64,000 nucleotides of DNA, taken from assembly GCA_948144175.1 (NCBI GenBank), contig CANXME010001453.1, forward strand, positions 62,001 through 126,000, given 5' to 3'. Made by a program: the position numbers and the translations under genes. The DNA comes from Closterium sp. NIES-65. Its lineage: Eukaryota > Streptophyta > Zygnematophyceae > Desmidiales > Closteriaceae. Under the pieces are notes generated by a model, which saw nothing but the letters and a program-made list of their open reading frames with translations, searched no databases and had not been told where the DNA came from. Each line of letters starts with the position of its first letter. The first letter of the stretch is position 1. Shown here in pieces: positions 52,804 through 63,800 of the stretch.

Positions 52804-53975
52804 GGGGGAACCGCGTCAACGTAGGTGCCTGTGGACTTCCAGGAAGCCATCTCTGCATCCATAGCTGCTTGCCACTGAGAGGAGTAGGGACCCTCTATGG
52901 CCTCCGCGTAAGAGCGCGGAGTCGGGATGTCAAGTACATCCGGGTCTCCCTCAGGGGTAAGCAGTACGGACATGAGATGAGGTGAAGCAGCAGCCAGACA
53001 CTGGAACTCCTCCTGCCTGTCCTCAAGAACGTCCGTGCCAAGAGCACACTCACCCCCGACGGACGGAGGACAGACAGACGCAGACTCAGCAACGAGACTA
53101 GCAGCGTAGTCTAGACGACAGCGAGCAGCAAAGTCGACGAGCTCAGCAACAAGAGCAGACGCAGCAGTGGACTCAAAAGAGGGGTCAGTGACGACAGTAG
53201 CAAGGAGACGCGTGACAGTAGGACTGGCAGCACGAAGAGAGTCCGACTCCGGGTCGGCCAGGGCGGGAAGAGAGGACTCAGGAGGAGAAGGCAAAGGGGC
53301 ACGCAGAGGAGCAGTGGACGGACGCAGAGACATCCAGTGCGTGCCAGGGACAGGAGGAGGACGCTGACGCGAACCGCGACCACTAGCGCGAGCAGCACGA
53401 ACACGCAATGCAGGACAAGACGCAGGCTCACGACGCTCAGCAAGACCTCCAGTAGGACCAGTGTAGGGAGAAGGAGCAGGCAGCGGGGAGGCCGGCGGTA
53501 ACTGTGACTGTGACTGGACAGGCGGTGGACACTCTAAGGGAGGAGGAAGACCAAGAACCTGCTGAAGGAGCGGAACAAAGTACGGCCGAGGCCGTGCAGC
53601 GACTCCAGACACAGCAGGGACAGCACCAGCACCCCCAGTGGCAGCACCAGCGCCAACAGCACCTCCAGCTCTAGTACCTCCAGCAGCACCAGCAGCACCC
53701 GCAGCAGGACCGCCGCTAGGACTGACAGCAGTAGCCTCAGCGCCAACACCCTCAGCAGCTCCGACTCCAGTCGCACTCGCAGGCCCAGCAGCTCCAGTAC
53801 TCCTAGGGCTAGGACCTCCGAGACCGGCGGCACCAGCATCCTCAGCAGCCGAAGAAGCACCAGCTCCAGCAGTACGCCTCCAGCGCCGGGCAAACCACTC
53901 GCGCAGCTCCTGTGGAGAGAGTGGCTCCCGCCGAGACAAAGCACCCGGAGAACCACCAGCGGCCCTACCGCCCTC
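52804..53975 (-). pseudogene. Copia family A copy 2 pol, segment upstream of RT
   Basis: Reads leftwards: REPLSPQELREWFARRWRR, Gly/Ala linker, RPRPYFVPLLQQVLGLPPP, THWMSLRPSTAPLRAPLPSP, ESDSLRAASPTVTRLLATVV, SYAEAIEGPYSSQWQAAM, STGTYVDAVPP. The frame has no stop here. It aligns with copy 1 at about 35670-36800 and joins the segment ending at 40920. Integrase and protease are absent upstream. Confidence 0.85.
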
Positions 53976-53984
53976 CACCGCCCG

Positions 53985-54357
53985 CGCCGCCCGAGCCGCC
54001 CGAGCCGCCCGAGCCACCCGAGCCGCCCGAGCCGATGAGCCGCTGAGGAGCCGAGCCGCCTGAGCCGCCCGAGCCGCCCGACCTACCTGAGCCGCCTGAG
54101 CCGCTGAGGAGCCAAGCCGCCTGAGCCGCCCCACCCGCCCGAGCCGCCCGAGCCGCCTAAGGAGCCGAGCCGCTGGTGCCGCGGAGCCGCAGTTGCTGCT
54201 GAGCCGTCCGTGTTGCCGTGTTGCTGTGCTACTGAGCTGCCCGAACCGCTCTGTCTGGTAAGAGCAGCGCTTCTGACACTGCACTGCCCCTGTCCTACAG
54301 TTGGTACTGCTAGTCTACTGTTGACATGGCTACCCCTAGTGTCCTCGCGTTTGTGTA
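53985..54357 (+). repeat. Inverted leader-gag segment inside Copia family A copy 2
   Basis: In a minus-strand element, this block reads on the plus strand: GAGCCGCC leader units, CTGCTAGTCTACTG, then ATGGCTACCCCTAGTGTCCT, the gag start of family A. The matching order in copy 1 is 31910-32270. It ends abruptly at 54357, where minus-strand leader resumes. Confidence 0.82.
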
Positions 54358-55064
54358 GGGCGGGGCCGCTGAGCAGGGCGGCGGGGCCGCTGAGAAGGGC
54401 GGCGGGGCCGCAGTGAGAGAGGCGGCGGGGCCGCTGAGACGGGCGGCGGGGCTGCAGCGAAGGGCGGCGGAGCCGCAGCGAAGGGCGGCGGGGCCGCTGA
54501 GAAGGGCGGCGGGGCCGCAGTAAGAGAGGCGGCAGGGCCACAGAGAAGGGCGGCGGGGCCGCTGAGAAGGGCGGCGGGGCCGCAGCGAGAGAGGCGGCGG
54601 GGCCGCAGCGAAGAGCGGCGGGGCCGCTGAGACGGGCGGCGGGGCTGCAGCGAAGGGCGGCGGAGCCGCAGCAAAGGGCGGCGGGGCCGCTGAGCAGGGC
54701 GGCGGGGCCGCAGTGAGAGAGGCGGCGGGGTCGCAGCAAGGGGCGGCGGGGCCGCTGAGACCGGCGGCGGGGCCGCAGTGAAGGGCGGCGGGGCCGCAGT
54801 GAAGGGCGGCGGGGCCGCAGTGAAGGGCTGCGGGGCCGCAGCGAAGGGCGGCGGAGCCGCAGCGAAGGGCGGCGGGGCCGCAGCGAAGGGCGGCGGGGCC
54901 GAATCGACGGGCTGCGGGGCCGCTAGGGCGTTGGGGCCACTAGGGCGGTTCAACGAAGTGAGAGCCCGGAGCGCGACTCGGGCTGAGCGCGCTTCGGGCA
55001 GGAAAAAAAACTCGATGTGGTGGGCCCTAGGCACAGTTCCCACGGGGGAACCTGCTCGATACCA
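54358..55064 (-). repeat. GC-rich leader of Copia family A copy 2
   Basis: Units around GAAGGGCGGCGGGGCCGCAGC repeat more than 25 times with variation. Long ORFs in several frames on both strands are repeat artefacts. Confidence 0.88.
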
Positions 55065-55186
55065 TGAGGAAATTAGAACGAGAATGAAATGACTATGGAA
55101 TGAAAGTGATACAAATATGCAACCCTAGAAATGTGTACCCCATATGGGCTACCCCACTAAAGCCTAGACAACATTATAATTTGACA
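55065..55186 (-). repeat. 5' LTR of Copia family A copy 2
   Basis: 122 bp, identical by eye to 39128-39249. Confidence 0.93.
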
Positions 55187-55414
55187 GGGAAATTTATTGC
55201 GAATCTCACGCCGCTTTGCGTGATCATTTCCCCAAAAGGTACAAATCATGAATTCCGTTTTTCAAATGGTAAAAGCCGTTTATAACTGTGAGCTCGCATT
55301 AACTCATGAGAGCTACATTGAAGTCACATGCGAGTCTCATGAGTGCACACTGTTGAGTCAGCATGGGAAATTGTTACAAGTGCAATTTGAATACAATTTT
55401 TATCAAGAGGAGGT
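55187..55414. other. AT-rich spacer between two LTR elements
   Basis: No coding signal recognised. The last five bases, GAGGT, are the target duplication of the next element, and the sequence continues at 57302 beyond it. Confidence 0.45.
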
Positions 55415-57296
55415 TGTGAAGAAACAAGAATGAAGAAGAGAGGGGGTTGCACTAGCAGCAGTTGGCATACATATAGGAAACCCTAATTGGGTTGTACTCG
55501 CTATAGAGTACCCCACTGCAGGCTAGACAATTATAACATTCTAACACACCCCTATAGCCAAAGTGGGGTGTAATCAGCACAATGAGCAAGCAGGCATAGA
55601 GAAGGAGTTCACAATAGGGAGAAAAGCTAGATTTAATCACAGCGGGCAAGTGAGGAGGAGGAGGAACTGTGGAGGGAGAGAAGATGGGAGGCAATGACTG
55701 AAGCTGCAGAGGCACAGGCACAGGAGCGGCTGACTCAGTGGCTACCGAAGCAAGGGCGACGGACTACTGGAGTAACCGGCTCTGCGGCTATAGACGAGCG
55801 GCAGGAGCAACGGACCCACTGGCGACTGGTGCAACAGGCTCACTGGCTACCCAGGCAAGGGCCACGGACTACAGGCGCTGCAGGCGACACGACAGCTACC
55901 TTCACACAACCTCCTCCAGCTGCCCCACACCTCTCGACACACACCCCCTGCTCAAACCCTAGTTCTACTCCCACAGCACCCCCCTTTCACACACCCCTTG
56001 CTGCACCCTAGGTTCACTCACACCCCACCCCCTAGCACCACTCCGTCGACTCCCACACACCCACCCCCCTCAGCGGCAGCTGCAGCAGTGGGAGACATAG
56101 GAGGAGGAGGAGGAGCAGGGGAGACCACACACCCGCCACCCCCTACTCGCCACCCCCAAACCCTAACACCGGGCAGGGCGGGACGGCGGGTAGGGAGGTT
56201 ACGGGGGGGGGGGGGGGGCGACGCGCGGCCTCCCAGGGCGCCAAAACAGGAGGCAGAAGGGGCGACGCTCGCCCCCCCCCCCCCCCCCCCCCAGGTCGCC
56301 CCTCCCGTCGCCTGTCGAGTCGACCTGAGGGTCGGTGCACGGGTCCCCGGTGCGCCGCGACAGGGCAGGGGCAGGGCCGCGACGGAGCATGACCGGGGCG
56401 GGACCGGGGCAGGGTCGGGGCAGGGCCGGGGCAGGGCCGGGGCAGGGTAGCGGCGGGCGACGGGGCAGGGCCGTGACGGGGGGCCATGACGTGGCGATGG
56501 GGCAGGGCCGGGCGACGGGGCAGGGCCCCGCGAGGGGCGGCGATGGGGCCGCTAAGGGCGGCGACGGGGCCGCTAGGAGCGGCGACGGGGCCAATAGGGG
56601 CGGCTACAGGGCCGCTAGGGGCGGCGACGGGGCCGCTGGAGGCGGTGACGGGGCCGATAGGGGCGGCGACGGGGCCGCGAAGGGGCCGCGAGGGGCCTGG
56701 AAGGGCGGCGAAGGGGCCGTTAGGGGCGGCAACGAGGCCGCGAAGGGGCCGCGAGGGGCCTGAAAGGTCGGCGACGGGGCCGTTAGGGGCGGCGACGAGG
56801 CCGCGAAGGGGCCGCGAGGGGCCTGGAAGGGTGGCAACGGGGCCGCGAAGGGCGGCGACAGGGCCGCTAGGGGCGGCGACGGGGCCGCGAAGAGGTCGCG
56901 AGGGGCCTCGAAGGGCGGCAACGGGGCCGCGAAGGGCGGCGACGGGGCCGCTAGGGGCGGCGACAGGGCCGCGAAGGGTGGCGACGGGGCCGCTAAGGGC
57001 GGCGACGGGGCCGCTAGGGGTGGCGCGAGGGGCCGTGAGAAAGCCGCTAAGGGCGGCACGACGGGTCGCTAAGGGGAGGGCAGCACACAGGGCGCACCTC
57101 GGTCAGTAGCAGTGGAAGCAGTAGGGTGGGCCCACAGGCCAGGAGCGTAGATGCTCTGATAGCATGTGAAGAAACAAGAATGAAGAAGAGAGGGGGTTGC
57201 ACAAGCAGCATTTGGCATACATATAGGAAACCCTAATTGGGTTGTACTCGCTATAGAGTACCCCACTACAGGCTAGACAATTATAACATTCTGACA
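55415..57296 (-). mobile_element. Small non-autonomous LTR retrotransposon (TRIM/LARD-like, related to Copia family A)
   Basis: 132-bp LTRs at 55415-55546 and 57165-57296 (reverse strand TGTYAGAATGTTATAATT to TTCTTCACA) differ at only a few bases. The target duplication GAGGT is perfect (55410-55414 and 57297-57301). A minus-strand primer site TGCTATCAGAGC (one change from TGGTATCAGAGC) ends at 57164 and a purine-tract complement follows the left LTR. The 1.6-kb interior has no protease, RT or integrase, only a GC-rich leader and unassigned sequence. It must have moved with enzymes from another element. Confidence 0.9.
56330..57060. repeat. GC-rich repeats inside the small LTR element
   Basis: Units around GGCGGCGACGGGGCCGCTAG and GCGAAGGGGCCGCGAGGGGC repeat many times. 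The neighbouring 56200-56295 holds long G and C homopolymers that may be assembly-sensitive. Confidence 0.88.
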
Positions 57297-57313
57297 GAGG
57301 TTATGGCCAAACT

Positions 57314-57446
57314 TGTCAGGAGAATGAACGAGGAATAGGTGAACTAGCAGCATGCAGGAGTACAAGTAGTAAACCCTAATTGGGTTGCACCCCATATGGG
57401 CTACCCCACTAAAACCTACACAACATGCAACATATATGGTTTGACA
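57314..57446 (-). repeat. 3' LTR of Copia family A copy 3
   Basis: About 133 bp, sharing GCACCCCATATGGGCTACCC with the other family A LTRs. The left boundary at TGTCAGG is my best estimate. Confidence 0.7.
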
Positions 57447-59319
57447 CACCCCCATAGGCAAAGTGGGGGAGAACAAGAGGTCACAAGAACAGTCAAGAAA
57501 AGTAAAGCAAGCTCAGGGTGGATCACAAAGTCACCACACACTCTGAGCACAAGCAAATGGCCACAAGGCCAATTCACATGCAGAGTTATATAAAGCAGAA
57601 CAAGCGATACAGTAATCAAAACCTAGCAGGAGTAAGCATGCAGAATTAAGTATATAGATCACAGTACAAGCAAAATCAAGAAGTGAGCAAGTGAGGCCAA
57701 GTAAGCACAAGGCCTAGAACAGTACAGAAACGCTGATGATCACAAGGCTGAAGTGCCTTAGTGAAGATATCAGCAGTGTTGGCCCGAGAGGCCACGTAAG
57801 CTAGACGAAGTTGTACACGCTACTGCAGCTCTCGAGCAAGGAAGTAAAGTAGAGTGATATGCTTTGTCCTGTGCTCCAGTCTGTGCTCGTGACACATGGC
57901 AATCATGGCCTTGTTGTCGACGTACAGAACTGGAGGAGAACTAGGCGGCTCGCCCAAGTCGGTCAGCAGATAGGTGAGCCAGCGTAACTCCTATGCAGCC
58001 ACGGCCCTTATGTAGATCCTCTTAGCGGCCTCCTAGTGCTCTGGTCGGTGTCTCCTGGGCGCAATGTAGCGAGCCAGGATGCTAAGAGGGTAAGCAAGGT
58101 CAGGTCTAGTGCAGGTCATCAGGTACATGAGGCAGCCCACAAGCTCTGGATACGGGCCACTCGGCTCTACGGACTCATCCGAAGGCAGAGCTGAGAGCGA
58201 GTGACCGGTAGGAAGAGGAGTGGACTGTGGTGAGGAGTACGTGAAGTGGAAGCGGTGAAGGACCTGCTGAACCATGTGTGACTAAGTCAGGGTAATGGTG
58301 CGCCACGCTCTGTCCCGGGTGATCTACAAGCCAAGATAGCTACGCAGTTCTCCCTGGTCAGTGCAGATGTGTCTCTTCTGCAGCTCGGACTTCACGTGGG
58401 CGAGTCCCTCAGTGTCAGCAGTGGCAAAGACCAAGTGGTCGATGTACACGAGGATGTAGAACGGCAGCAAAGTGTAAGTCCGCAGAAACAGCGTCTGGTC
58501 TGCAGTCGAAGGAGCAAACCCAAGAGCCGCAAGTGTCGTCCCCAGTGTGTTGTGCCATTCGCGAGGCGCCTGGCGGAGACCGTAGACTGGCCGCCGAAGG
58601 CTCCGCTGGGTACATGTACGAAACGACCCAGTGAAGCAAGGTGGGCGGCGCAGCTAGATCTCCTCGTGCAGTCTGCCCTGTCAGAAAGCTGTGCTAAAGT
58701 CAAGAGAATGAAGCTCATAGTCACGTTGAGCGGTGACGTGCAGCAGCAGCACCCGAAGAGTGGTCATCTTCGGGGTAGGGGAGAAGTTATGGAAGAAGTT
58801 AACTCCCTATCGCTAACTGAAGCCTCGTGCAATGTAACGTGCCTTGAAGACAGGCGGGGAACCCAGTGGCCGCTTCATAATGAAAATCCACACGCCAAAA
58901 CGATGTTTGCCCCAGGTGGGGGAACGTCGTCGACGTAAGTGCCTGTGAACTTCCAAGATGCCATCTCTGCGTCCAAGGCTGACTGTCACTGAGAGGAGTA
59001 GGGACCCTCAATCGCCTCTGCGTAAGGGCGCGGGGTCGGGATGTCCGGTGCATCCGGGTCTCCCTCAGGTGCAATCAGCATGGATACGAGATGAGGTACA
59101 ACAGCTGCAAAACACTCAAAGTCCTCCTGCCTATCCTCAAGGACGTTCGTGCCAAGAGCACACTCACCCCCGACGGACGGAAAATAGACAGACTTTGACT
59201 CAGCAACAAGACTAGCGGCGTAGTCTAGGCAATAGGCGGCAGCAAAGTCAACAAGCTCAGCAATAAGGGCAGACGCAGCAGTGGACTCAAACGAAGGGTC
59301 AGTGACAACAGTGGCTAGT
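57447..59319 (-). pseudogene. Decayed Copia family A pol (RT-RNase H)
   Basis: Short in-frame pieces on the minus strand match copies 1 and 2: RNase H end at about 57720-58020, MVQQVLHRFHFTYSSPQSTP at 58275 leftwards, RT pieces at 58400-58900 and STGTY-like sequence at about 58930. Numerous stops; non-functional. Confidence 0.85.
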
Positions 59320-59698
59320 TGTGAGAGTACGACGGTTTATGCCAGCTATGCTTGGTTGCCTTTACTTTATCATGCTATTTCTAGCATATGATAATCATAT
59401 GCATGCATGAATTGCTTGATTTCCTAGGCTAGGTGCTTTCCTATATTTTATTATAGTTATAGCACCGAGCTAGGTTGCGTGCAACGAATTCTGGTTTTTT
59501 CGGTTGCCACCGAATTGCCTTCTACCGAATTCGGTAAGGATCTGTTCGGGACACTTCGCGACCCCCGGAACCTTCGCGTAACACCTGGTTACGAGGCCTT
59601 GTGTCGAGCCTATATATAGCCTCGTGTTGTACCCAGGTGATCATTCAATTTGATTCAATTCACATTCTCTTTTCTGAGCTCGATCCTAGATCCTCACA
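59320..59698 (+). repeat. 5' LTR of Gypsy copy 2
   Basis: TGTGAGAGTACGACGG to GATCCTCACA, with about 12 differences from copy 1, including a short insertion near 59650. Confidence 0.93.
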
Positions 59699-59856
59699 CT
59701 TGGTAATCAGAGCCCGTTTACACGCGAAGTTCTTTTGACCGCTAAAACCAGTCTTCAAAAAACCGCGGGGGCGACGCAGTCAGACATCGATTTTGGGTAC
59801 GTAAAACCGGTTCCGTGTTTTTCGCTCCCCCTCGATTCGGTTTTTCGGACGCGTTG

Positions 59857-60820
59857 ATGTCAGGCATGGAGGGCCAAGGCGACAACTACGCGACTACGAG
59901 CGACATCGCGAGCCTCCGCACCGACATGGAGCAGACGCAGGCGACGCTTCGTCGACTCGAGGCTTTTCTGACAAGCCAACCAGGGTTTGCCACCGTAGCA
60001 GCAGCGACCGCAGCGACTGCAGCACCGACAACTCCAGCAGCAGTGGCGACACTGACATTTCACGGACCAATGGCACCACTGTCGCCGAACTTCGAAGCAG
60101 CATGACCGAGGCTCCTGGAGGCGTTCGATCCAAGCACGAAAGGATCCGACGTCCGACGATTCGTGGCCACCCTCAAAATTTACTTCGAGGCCATTGGCTG
60201 TTCGACCCCGCAACACGACGCAGCAAGGATTCGGCTCGCAGCGACACTGTTACGTGGACCGGCTCTCGAATGGATTTACTACACCGACGTAGCCCGCGGG
60301 GAGAAAACGTGGCAGTAGTTTCGGGCAGTTAATCGAGCGTTTCGAACCAATTAATACGACCTACATGGCACGGCAGCAGATACACCAACACAAGCAATAC
60401 AGTAGTGTAGCACAGTACACGCAACAGATGGAGTTACTGTTCAACCGCATCACCGACCTGACCAAAGGCGAAAAAATCCAGGCGTACACCGAAGGGTTAT
60501 AAATGGAGATTCGGCGGCAGGTGACTGCGGCGAATTACAACAGCTACAGAGACATCGTGCGTGCTGCCGAGCGATACGACGCGCTGACTCGAAGTCAACC
60601 CGAAACACGACGCTTCATGCCGAACCGTACATTCGGCACGGAGCGATCAGCACCCCCCACGTTCGCCGAACCGATGGATATCGACAAATACGACGCAAAG
60701 CAGCAGCCGACAAAATGTGAATTTTGCGGCGTAGTAGGGCATCAGATTTTGTCGTGCTACAAAATGAAGAAAGCACGTGCGGCACTACGGGACGGAAACA
60801 GTGGAGCACCCCCGAAGTAA
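59857..60820 (+). pseudogene. Gypsy copy 2 gag
   Basis: From ATG 59857: MSGMEGQGDNYATTSDIASL, then LLEAFDPSTKGSDVRRFVAT, YMARQQIHQHKQYSSVAQYT and zinc knuckle CEFCGVVGHQILSC. Broken by TGA 60103, TAG 60316, a one-base shift near 60326, TAA 60500 and TAA 60818. The gag protein is only about 60% similar to copy 1, far less than pol or the LTR. Confidence 0.82.
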
Positions 60821-63800
60821 AAAAACGGGAATCGCCAGTAGCCGCGGATCGACCTGGCGATCGCGTAAAGATCCGAAAAGCAGGAAAAGGCGACGACGTG
60901 GCGACTTCGGAGCGGGTGAAAAAAGGAGAAAATGATGGCGCGAATCTAAAACGTCACGACCGGCCGGCATCAGGGGAAATCGCCGAGGCGAATGGAGGCT
61001 CCGCGAAAAAAGACTCTGCACCGACCGGGAAACTCCAGCCGAACACCCACGAAAGTAAGAATTCGTTAAAAGTATCCTATAAAGATACTCTAACGAAGAA
61101 TATTGCTTCTCGTGGTTTTCAAGCCTTTAAAAAATTCAGGGGAGGTTTAGAGGCCAAGAAAAAGCCTTTAGAAATTATTCAGGTACCTGAGAAGTTGGGC
61201 AAAGTACTACGGAGCGTAGAAAAGGGTCGTGCGTTCCGTGGCATTAATATTCTCTCCCCGCAGCACAGTGTTAAGGCTCCCCGTTGCCCACAGGTGAAGC
61301 CTACACAGCTGCCAAGGCTTAGAGGATACATCCAGGCTAAGGAGAAATTATACAAGCCTCGGAAAAATCCTCCTACCCCCCAGGTGAAGTTGGAAAGCGC
61401 TGAGTCAGGTATAGGAAAAAGGGAAGTTGATGTACCCTATGATCCTATTAACGAGACCCTCTTTGGCTACTCAGCGCAGTAGAAACCACTACTCCTCGAG
61501 GTGTTATGCAATGGGAGACGCCTCCAGGCACTGGTGGACAGCGGTGCATCTCACTTGGTATGTGACCGTGGAGCATTGGAGAAAATTGGAGAGAAGGCGG
61601 AAGAGACCCAGTTTTCAGCAACCATGGTGGACGGTACGAAGCTTCCTATCCACGGCGAAGCATCACTGCAACTGCATATACGTGCGTTGAGGTGGAAGCC
61701 AAAGCTACCAGTCACCAACATCAAAGGGTTAGATTTTATCTTGGGGCAAGATTTCCTGAAGCGGTTCAACCCCGAGATCGATTGGGTCAACAGCAAGGTG
61801 TGCATCTACAACAACGGGAAGCGGATAGCACTGCGAAGCTGGACAGATACAGGGGACGTACCTGAAACAACACTGGCACGGTTTGAACAGACGGTGAACG
61901 AGAGTAACACGGGGCACCTAGCACTGGTCATGGCAGCAGCAGAGGAGGAGAAGCCGAGTTCCGAGCTCTCTGCAGTCGTAAAGGAGGTCTTGGAGCAATA
62001 CAGGGATATAATGCCCGACGACCTACCTGCAGGCGTACCTCCAGCACGTACCCACGAGCACGAGATCGTGGAGGAACCAGGTGCGAAACCCGTCTCACGT
62101 GCACCATACCGACTGAGTCCGACCGAGCTTTCAGACATGAAGAAACAGATAGAGTATCTACTGGACAAACAACTGATCCGCCCATCCACCTCTCCCTACG
62201 GTGCACCAGTTCTCTTCACTCCAAAACCAGACGGCAGTCTACGGATGTGCATCGACTACCGCGCACTGAACAAACAGACAGTTAAAAACAAATACCCCAT
62301 ACCGCGCATAGACGACCTACTGGACCACCTACGTGGTGCAACCGTCTTCTCGAAGCTGGACCTACGGTCGGGTTACTGGCAGATCAAGATGGCGAACAAC
62401 TCGATCCACAAGACGGCGTTCCGTACCAGATACGGCTCCTACGAAAACTTGGTGATGCCGTTCGGACTCTGCAACGCACCAGCAACGTTTTAGGCGGAGA
62501 TGAATCACATCTTACGACCCCAGCTGGACGAGTGCGTGGTTGTGTACCTGGACGACATTCTCATCTACTCCAAGAACATGAAGGAGCACGTGGAGCATCT
62601 ACGGAAGGTGTTCGAGATCCTGCGGAAAAACAAGTTCTACGTGAAGCTGTCGAAGAGCGACTTCGCCCTGAAGAAGGTGCAGTTTCTCGGGCACATGGTG
62701 AGTGCCGAGGGCGTACATGTGGACCCGTAGAAGATCGAAGCCGTCAAGAAGTGGAAAGTACCGGAGAACGTGAAGGAGTTGCAGCAGTTCCTAGGCTTCG
62801 CCAACTACTACAACAGGTTCATGCCGCAGTACGCTAAGATAGCAGCGCCACTGACTGACCTACTGAAAAAAGATACACCCTACAAGTGGGATACTCCTCA
62901 CCAGCAAGCCATGGAGCAGCTACAGATAGCACTGACTACAGCGCCAGTACTCATCCTACTAGATCCAGACAAAGACTACGTGGTGGAAGCAGATGCGAGT
63001 GACCAAGCAGTCGGAGTAGTACTGATGCAGGATCACGGACGCGGTTTGCAGCCCATCGCCTACCTCAGTAAGAAGCTACACGGAGCAGAACTGAACTACC
63101 CCATCCATGACAAGGAAGCCGTAGCGATAGTCATAGCCTTCAAGGCGTGGAGGTGTTACCTAGAGGGAGCCAAGACTACAGTCTATACTGACCACAGCAG
63201 TCTCAAATACCTGAAGTCGCAGCCGACGCTCTCACGACGACAGGTGCGGTGGGTGGACTTCCTGGAAACTCACTTCCACTACGACATCGTCTACAAGCCC
63301 GGGCTACACAACAAAGCAGACGCATTGAGCCGCCCCGGACATGTAGCAGGCATCCAGCTCGACGGGATGAACCTTCTGCTCAAGGGTCTATTCCAACATG
63401 GGTACTCCGTGGGCGCAGAAATCGCTACAGCACAGACCAAGAAGCTGTTACAGTGGGAGAAAGACCTAGCGGTAAGGAAGGGTTCAGGAAAGATTTGGGT
63501 ACCGAATTACGCCCCGCTACGGCAGATCCTATTGGAGGAATTTCACGACGTACCTTACGCGGGACATTTCGGGAGCAACAAGACGTTAGCAGGGATAGTG
63601 AAGTATTACTACTGGCCCGGGATGGCAGCAGACGTGCAGCAGTTCGTCACCTCATGCGACACGTGCCAGCGGATGAAGATCAGCAAGCAGAAAAAAGCAG
63701 GGTTACCTCAGCCTCTACTTGTACCGGAGCAGCCATGGCAGGTCGTTAGCCTCGACTTTATCACAGGACTTCCTTCGACCTCACGGGGGCACGATTCCAT

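Larger units (their letters stand above)
39128..55186 (-). mobile_element. Copia retrotransposon, family A, copy 2 (minus strand, rearranged, interrupted)
   Basis: Bounded by 122-bp LTRs (39128-39249 and 55065-55186) that look identical base for base, with a perfect 5-bp duplication GGGAA (39123-39127 and 55187-55191). The polypurine complement follows the left LTR, and TGGTATCGAGC (reverse strand, ending at 55064) is the primer-binding site. Copia family B (40921-52803) is inserted in its pol. Without that insert it is about 4.2 kb and lacks most of gag, protease and integrase, so it is non-autonomous. An inverted leader-gag segment lies at about 53985-54357. Confidence 0.92.
57314..59319 (-). 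mobile_element. Decayed Copia family A copy 3 (minus strand, partial)
   Basis: A 133-bp LTR at 57314-57446 (plus-strand end GGTTTGACA) is followed by the purine-tract complement CACCCCCATAGGCAAAGTGG. Decayed RNase H and RT then read leftwards (e.g. PYPELVGCLMYLMTCTRPDL at about 58090-58150) up to upstream pol near 59300. Many stops and small indels mark it as the oldest family A copy here. Gypsy copy 2 inserted at 59320; the remaining part should lie beyond the window. It preserves the empty target site of Copia family B at 58911-58925. Confidence 0.85.
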
